Assembly: GCA_044236545.1 (NCBI GenBank)
Contig: JBIIGI010000011.1
Location: forward strand, 1 to 43,746
DNA: 43,746 bases
DNA from: UBA6821 sp044236545
Lineage (GTDB): Bacteria > Verrucomicrobiota > Verrucomicrobiia > Chthoniobacterales > UBA6821
Direction: 5' to 3'
The position numbers and the translations under genes are program-made. Of this stretch, positions 39,940 to 43,746 are shown in pieces. Numbering within the stretch: the stretch's first letter is position 1; the number at the start of each line of letters is the position of its first letter. The notes under the pieces are model-generated. The model searched no databases and was not told the origin of the DNA. It was given only the letters and a program-made list of their open reading frames with translations.

Positions 39940-41004
39940 ATGGACGCCTTCTTTCCAGATCCGCTTTCGATACCCTCGCTGGGCATCGGGGAGGTTGCGC
40001 AGTCTCTGGAGCTTCTGATGGCGGCCAATGTTCCCGACGAGGCGAAGGAACGCTTCCTCGTCTCGCTGCACACGCGCGGGGAGAGTGCATCCGAACTTGC
40101 CGGATTCGCCCGGGTGCTTCTGGGCCGCGCGGTGATTCCGGTTCTCGATCGTTCGGGTTCCCGCCCCCTTCTCGAGCTCTGCGGGACGGGTGGTGACAAG
40201 GCCGGCCTCCTCAATATCTCAACGGCGGCGATGTTCGTCACAGCCGGTGCGGGTGCCAGGGTGGTGAAGCACGGGAACAGGGCGTTCACGTCGAAGTGCG
40301 GCAGCGCCGATGTGCTCGAGGCGATGGGTGTGACCGTGCATCTGGATCCCGCCCGGGTGGGGGAGGTTCTGGAAGAGGCCGGATGCGTCTTCATGCTGGC
40401 CGCGAATTTTCACCCTGCGGTCGCGGCGGTTGCACCGCTGCGACGGAGGCTCGGGGAGCGGGGGATGTTGACCGTCTTCAATCTGCTCGGCCCGCTGCTC
40501 AACCCGGCCTCACCCGACTACCAGCTCACCGGCATCTACAGGCCCGAAATGCTGACCCTCTACGCGGAGGCCTTGGGTTTATTGGGACGCAAGGTTGCCT
40601 GGGCCGTGCATGGGGAGGGAGTGCATGCCGGCGAGGGGGTGGATGAGCTCTCGATCACCGGCCCCTCCAGGGTGGTGGCGGTGAGAGGTGAGTGCCCGAT
40701 GGAGCCGGAGGAATTCATCATCACTCCTGCAGGGCTCGGTTTTCCACAGGTCACGGATCCGGGGATCCTTCTCGGCGGGGGTGCCGTGGAGAACGCCATG
40801 CGCATCACGCGCATCCTCTCGGGTGGGGAGACGGGGGGCGCACGCGATATGATCGTGCTCAATGCGGCCGCGGCCCTTCACCTTGCGGGGATCGGGGCGA
40901 CCCTGCGCGATGCCCTGCTTCTTGCCTCGGAGTCCATCGATGCCGGCAGGGCCTTGCGCTCGCTGGAACTTCTCCGCAGCGCGTCGGCCCGCGCGGGGCT
41001 TTAG
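39940..41004 (+). CDS. trpD: Anthranilate phosphoribosyltransferase
   Basis: The 354-residue enzyme joins anthranilate to PRPP in tryptophan synthesis. PRPP-site motifs are complete: LCGTGGDKAGLLNISTAA (80-97), KHGNRAFTSKCGSADVLEAM (110-129) and VFNLLGPLLNPASPDY. The all-alpha N-terminal domain (1-70) is present. The KHGNR and second PRPP loop argue for a true TrpD rather than the related YbiB-type DNA-binding proteins. AAGGAG precedes the ATG with good spacing, one of the few clear Shine-Dalgarno sites in the window. No other trp genes are adjacent. Confidence 0.93.
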   Translation: MDAFFPDPLSIPSLGIGEVAQSLELLMAANVPDEAKERFLVSLHTRGESASELAGFARVLLGRAVIPVLDRSGSRPLLELCGTGGDKAGLLNISTAAMFVTAGAGARVVKHGNRAFTSKCGSADVLEAMGVTVHLDPARVGEVLEEAGCVFMLAANFHPAVAAVAPLRRRLGERGMLTVFNLLGPLLNPASPDYQLTGIYRPEMLTLYAEALGLLGRKVAWAVHGEGVHAGEGVDELSITGPSRVVAVRGECPMEPEEFIITPAGLGFPQVTDPGILLGGGAVENAMRITRILSGGETGGARDMIVLNAAAALHLAGIGATLRDALLLASESIDAGRALRSLELLRSASARAGL

Positions 41005-41050
41005 AGCATCTCCTGTTTCATCAGTCGATGAATCATGGACTGCAATGATC

Positions 41051-41248
41051 AATATGGAACTCAGGAAGACAGGAAATGAGTGTCGGAAGATGGCAGTGGG
41101 AGAGCTCACACAGGGTTGATCAAAAAAAGGCCCTGCAAGCGGCAGATTCCCTACCCAGCTCACTTTGGTAAAGTTGGCATCTCATGACGACGCCCCATTG
41201 GTGAATTGATTTTCAGTGGCTTTCTCCTGAGTTCATGAGTTCCATATT
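41051..41248. repeat. 198-bp element with perfect 13-bp inverted ends
   Basis: The left end AATATGGAACTCA (41051-41063) is exactly repeated in inverse at 41236-41248. Each end continues inward in octamer-like units (left GGAACTCA, GGAAGACA, GGAAATGA; right, read on the minus strand, GGAACTCAT, GAACTCAG, GAGAAAG). The middle has a CAGGG/CCCTG hairpin around 41114-41138 and no protein-coding character. It fills most of the 314-bp spacer between trpD and the glutaredoxin gene. Confidence 0.6.
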
Positions 41249-41318
41249 CATTCCCTCGCAAAATTCCCCTGCTGAAATATTCTTATTCTTGTGTGCGTCA
41301 GGATAAATCGAAAATTGT

Positions 41319-41549
41319 CTAGATTCCCAGGAACACAGGCAATTCCTCGGGACCGAAGTCGGCCAGGCATTTCGCGTCGGGAGTGATCAGGACGGGAGCC
41401 TTGGACTGACCCGAGATGCGTTTCATCTCTGCGAAGGCCGCCGGATCAGAGAGCACGTCGACGGCCTCGTAGGCGATCCCATGCTGTCGAAGCCACTCCT
41501 CGGCCATGTCACACCAGGGACAGCCGCGTTTGATATAGAGAATCATCAT
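41319..41549 (-). CDS. Glutaredoxin-like thiol-disulfide protein
   Basis: The 76-residue protein has the glutaredoxin opening MMILYIKRGCPWCDMAEEWL with a CPWC active site, then GIAYEAVDVLSDPAAFAEMK, and SGQSKAPVLITPDAKCLADF in which the cis-Pro (APVL) and the ADFGPEEL turn are typical. It would reduce disulfides or glutathione-mixed disulfides in the cytoplasm. A GTG at 41561 extends it by four residues; the ATG pair at 41549/41546 is preferred. It diverges from tRNA-Glu. Confidence 0.85.
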   Translation of the reverse strand: MMILYIKRGCPWCDMAEEWLRQHGIAYEAVDVLSDPAAFAEMKRISGQSKAPVLITPDAKCLADFGPEELPVFLGI

Positions 41550-41620
41550 GCGCCCCGACACTATCTGATCATCTCTTTGCTTGCCAGAGAGAGATGGATC
41601 CCTGATATTACATCGCTCAC

Positions 41621-41695
41621 GTCGCCATCGTCTAACGGTTAGGACATGCGGTTCTCATCCGCATAATCGGGGTTCGATTCCCCGTGGCGATGCCA
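41621..41695 (+). tRNA. tRNA-Glu (anticodon CTC)
   Basis: The cloverleaf is complete: acceptor GTCGCCA/TGGCGAT (first pair G-T), anticodon stem TGCGG/CCGCA with loop TTCTCAT (anticodon CTC, reading GAG), T stem CGGGG/CCCCG with loop TTCGATT. The discriminator is G at 41692, and CCA is encoded at 41693-41695. The last bases are part of a tandem 10-bp repeat (TGCCAGTTCG twice, 41691-41710), followed by GTGCC/GGCAC as a small hairpin. Confidence 0.97.
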
Positions 41696-41810
41696 GTTCG
41701 TGCCAGTTCGTTTATGGCACGCGGATCGTGTCATGGTTAATGGATCATGTGACCAGCAGGGCCGATGGACGGCTGGACGCGTTGTTCGACTTGGCCTAGG
41801 CTTCCTCGTG

Positions 41811-42881
41811 ATGTCCACCCCTCTGGAATCCATAGAGCTCTATTGCAGTGCTGCTCGGGAATACAAGGCCTCCGATCTCATCCTCCATGCGGGAGAGCCC
41901 CCCATCCTGAGGATTTCAGGCAGCATCACGCCGATGGATGCCCCGATCCTGAAGCCGGAGGATCTTGCCGCATTCCGCGCCCGTTGCGGGGTTCCCGAAT
42001 CGGCGGATGATCACGATGCAAGCTTCGTTTCGGCGGAAGGAATCCGCTTCCGGGTCAATTTTCACCGTCAACTTGGCAATGAGGCGGCGGTGCTCCGGCG
42101 TATCAATGCGGCCCCGCCGGGAATCGAAGACCTCGGAGTTCCAGCCCGGCTTCTCACGGAGTGGGCGTCGCGACGCTCCGGCATCGTGATTGTTTCCGGC
42201 CCGACTGGTTCGGGAAAATCAACCACCCTTGCGGCGGTTTTGGAGTGGGTGAACGGGAATCTCGAACGTCACGTGGTGACGATCGAGGATCCGGTGGAGT
42301 TTGTCTTCCGGCGCAACAAGGCGCTCTTCACCCAGCGTGCGGTGGGGCTCGACACGGCCAGCTTTGCCGAAGGTCTGCGACGCGCCCTGCGTCAGGCGCC
42401 GGACATCATTCTGGTGGGCGAGATCAGGGATGCCGAAACGGCATCGGTAGCCCTGCAGGCCGCCGAGACAGGCCACCTCGTCCTCACCACCCTCCACGCG
42501 TCCGATGTCGGCGAAGTGATGGAACGGATGACGGCCTTTTTTCCGGACGCTGACAGGAGCGGTCACCTGCAGGTGTTGTCCGGCCAATTGCTCGGGGTTC
42601 TTTGCCAGAAGCTTCTGCCCTCTGCCGAAAGCGGGATGGTCGCGGCTTGCGAGTATCTCACGAACATCGGCATCACGCGCCGGTTCATTCTCAACGCCGA
42701 CCTCCCTGCGCTCCGCGATCATCTGATCGCGGCCAACGAGGAGGAGTCCCTGGACTTCCTCCGGGCCTTCCAGCGACTGGTTGCCGAGGGGAAGGTGAGC
42801 GAGGAAACGGCCCTGCTTGCGGTTCCCAATCCCGCGGAACTGCGTCGTCGTCTCAGAGGCGTCTCCAGCGACCTTTCCTGA
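41811..42881 (+). CDS. PilT-type twitching/retraction ATPase, first copy
   Basis: The 356-residue ATPase shows an N-terminal PAS-like domain (KASDLILHAGEPPILRISG, 19-37) and a RecA-like domain with Walker A GPTGSGKSTTL (130-140, K136). It has the Asp box VVTIEDPVEFVF, Walker B DIILVGEIRDAETA near 195-209 and the His box TGHLVLTTLHASD. The C-terminal AIRNLIRE-type motif of true PilT is not recognisable (ALRDHLIAANEEESLDFLRA), so this copy may be PilU-like or otherwise specialised. The ATG at 41811 begins the conserved region; a longer upstream frame reads back through the tRNA flank. It should hydrolyse ATP to retract type IV pili. Confidence 0.88.
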   Translation: MSTPLESIELYCSAAREYKASDLILHAGEPPILRISGSITPMDAPILKPEDLAAFRARCGVPESADDHDASFVSAEGIRFRVNFHRQLGNEAAVLRRINAAPPGIEDLGVPARLLTEWASRRSGIVIVSGPTGSGKSTTLAAVLEWVNGNLERHVVTIEDPVEFVFRRNKALFTQRAVGLDTASFAEGLRRALRQAPDIILVGEIRDAETASVALQAAETGHLVLTTLHASDVGEVMERMTAFFPDADRSGHLQVLSGQLLGVLCQKLLPSAESGMVAACEYLTNIGITRRFILNADLPALRDHLIAANEEESLDFLRAFQRLVAEGKVSEETALLAVPNPAELRRRLRGVSSDLS

Positions 42882-42893
42882 TCCGTTCCCACC

Positions 42894-43746
42894 ATGAGCG
42901 AACTCCCCGACATCATCGACATCCTCAAGGAAGCCGTTCGGGCGGGGGCCTCCGATGTTCATCTCTGCGCCGGATTGCCCCCCTCCATGCGGTTGCACGG
43001 GGAGATCCACCCCTGCGCCGTGAGGGTTCCCTCCCGGCAGGAATGCCGCGAAATGATTCTCGGCATCCTGACCGAGTCGCAGCGTTCCCGACTCGAGCAG
43101 GAATTGGAACTCGATTTCGGATTCCAGGTTGCCGGGTTGGGGAGGTTCAGGGGAAACGCCCATTTCAGTCGCGGGGCTTTGGAGGGGGCCTTTCGCCATA
43201 TTCCCGACGAGATCCCCTCCATCGACCGGATCGGGCACCGCCCCTCCATCCGGCAACTCACCGAACTTTCCCGCGGCCTGATCCTGGTGACCGGCATGAC
43301 GGGATCGGGAAAGACGACCACACTCGCCTCCATGATCCGCAGGATCAGCGAGACGCGGAACGCGGTGATCGTGACGATCGAGGATCCGATAGAATTTTAC
43401 TTCAAAAGCAGCCGGTCGATCATCAAGCAGAGGGAACTCGGCACCGACACCAAGTCCTTCCACGAGGCCCTGCGTCACGTCATCAGGCAGGATCCCGATG
43501 TCATCATGGTGGGTGAAATGCGCGATGCCGAGACGGTCCGGGCCGCCCTGAGCGCCGCTGAGACCGGTCACCTTGTGCTGGCGACACTTCACACCAACGA
43601 TGCGCCGCAGACCCTTGACCGGATTATCGATTTTTTCCCCGGAGACGAGCATCAACAGATCCTGGGCCAGCTTGCCAACGCGCTTGCCGGAATCATCTCC
43701 CAGAGACTGCTCCCTTCGGAAGACGGCCTGGGTCGGGTGCTGCTCA
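42894..43746 (+). CDS. PilT-type retraction ATPase, second copy, cut off by window end
   Basis: About 284 residues are visible and the frame is open at base 43746. The N-terminal domain reads AGASDVHLCAGLPPSMRLHG (18-37). The RecA-like domain has Walker A GMTGSGKTTTL (134-144, K140), the Asp box VIVTIEDPIEFYF, Walker B DVIMVGEMRDAETV and the His box TGHLVLATLHTND. It starts 12 bp after the first copy, so the two are co-transcribed. The tandem arrangement resembles pilT-pilU pairs; which copy fills which role cannot be decided without the C-terminus. Confidence 0.9.
   Translation, partial: MSELPDIIDILKEAVRAGASDVHLCAGLPPSMRLHGEIHPCAVRVPSRQECREMILGILTESQRSRLEQELELDFGFQVAGLGRFRGNAHFSRGALEGAFRHIPDEIPSIDRIGHRPSIRQLTELSRGLILVTGMTGSGKTTTLASMIRRISETRNAVIVTIEDPIEFYFKSSRSIIKQRELGTDTKSFHEALRHVIRQDPDVIMVGEMRDAETVRAALSAAETGHLVLATLHTNDAPQTLDRIIDFFPGDEHQQILGQLANALAGIISQRLLPSEDGLGRVLL

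Overview
The window is a GC-rich bacterial chromosome segment of 43.7 kb. Nearly all of it is ordinary chromosomal coding sequence. The gene set and protein style suggest Verrucomicrobiota: a non-discriminating-type AspRS, GTP-dependent PEP carboxykinase, a rhomboid-like protein with a conserved C-terminal tail, exbB-exbD-TPR-HtrA clusters, and few Shine-Dalgarno sites. This placement is an inference, because no rRNA gene is present. There are two tRNA genes (Arg-CCG and Glu-CTC) and no CRISPR array, prophage or intact insertion sequence.

Layout. 1-3.5 kb: a truncated membrane-protein gene, then hisS and aspS. 3.8-6.0 kb: a phospholipase D-like gene with a two-gene chromate-type transporter (minus strand). 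6.1 kb: tRNA-Arg. 6.4-11.5 kb: a three-gene signalling operon (hybrid-PAS histidine kinase, stand-alone receiver, receiver-GGDEF-EAL). 11.6-15.2 kb: a glutamine amidotransferase, typA and a divergent yebC. 15.5-22.5 kb: an accessory-flavoured zone with three VapBC-type toxin-antitoxin modules. The S-adenosylmethionine-cycle locus (ahcY, metK, divergent ArsR-methyltransferase regulator) lies among them, with decayed gene fragments. 22.8-24.7 kb: pckG. 25.2-33.3 kb: a pseudo-rhomboid gene, then a tight run mazG, glycosyltransferase, exbB, exbD, TPR protein, unknown exported protein and a DegS-like protease. 33.4-36.3 kb: exported proteins of unknown function. 36.9-41.0 kb: an exopolysaccharide-type sugar transferase diverging from aroD-eamA, then trpD. 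41.3-43.7 kb: glutaredoxin, tRNA-Glu and two PilT-type ATPases, the second truncated by the window end.

The least ordinary content is between the genes. (i) A two-hairpin REP-like element occurs four times with compensatory base changes in its stems. (ii) A roughly 285-bp structured composite repeat occurs twice and carries one REP each. (iii) Many spacers contain degenerate arrays of 7-9 bp units of the form GTTRNAAnn. These usually come as two oppositely oriented arrays bracketing 100-300 bp. A spacer with a different unit (GGAACTCA) has perfect 13-bp inverted ends. I do not recognise these families. They look like a population of small non-coding, possibly mobilised, elements.

Genes are often translationally coupled. 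Ten stop/start pairs overlap by exactly four bases. Several promoters appear to place the transcription start at or next to the start codon.
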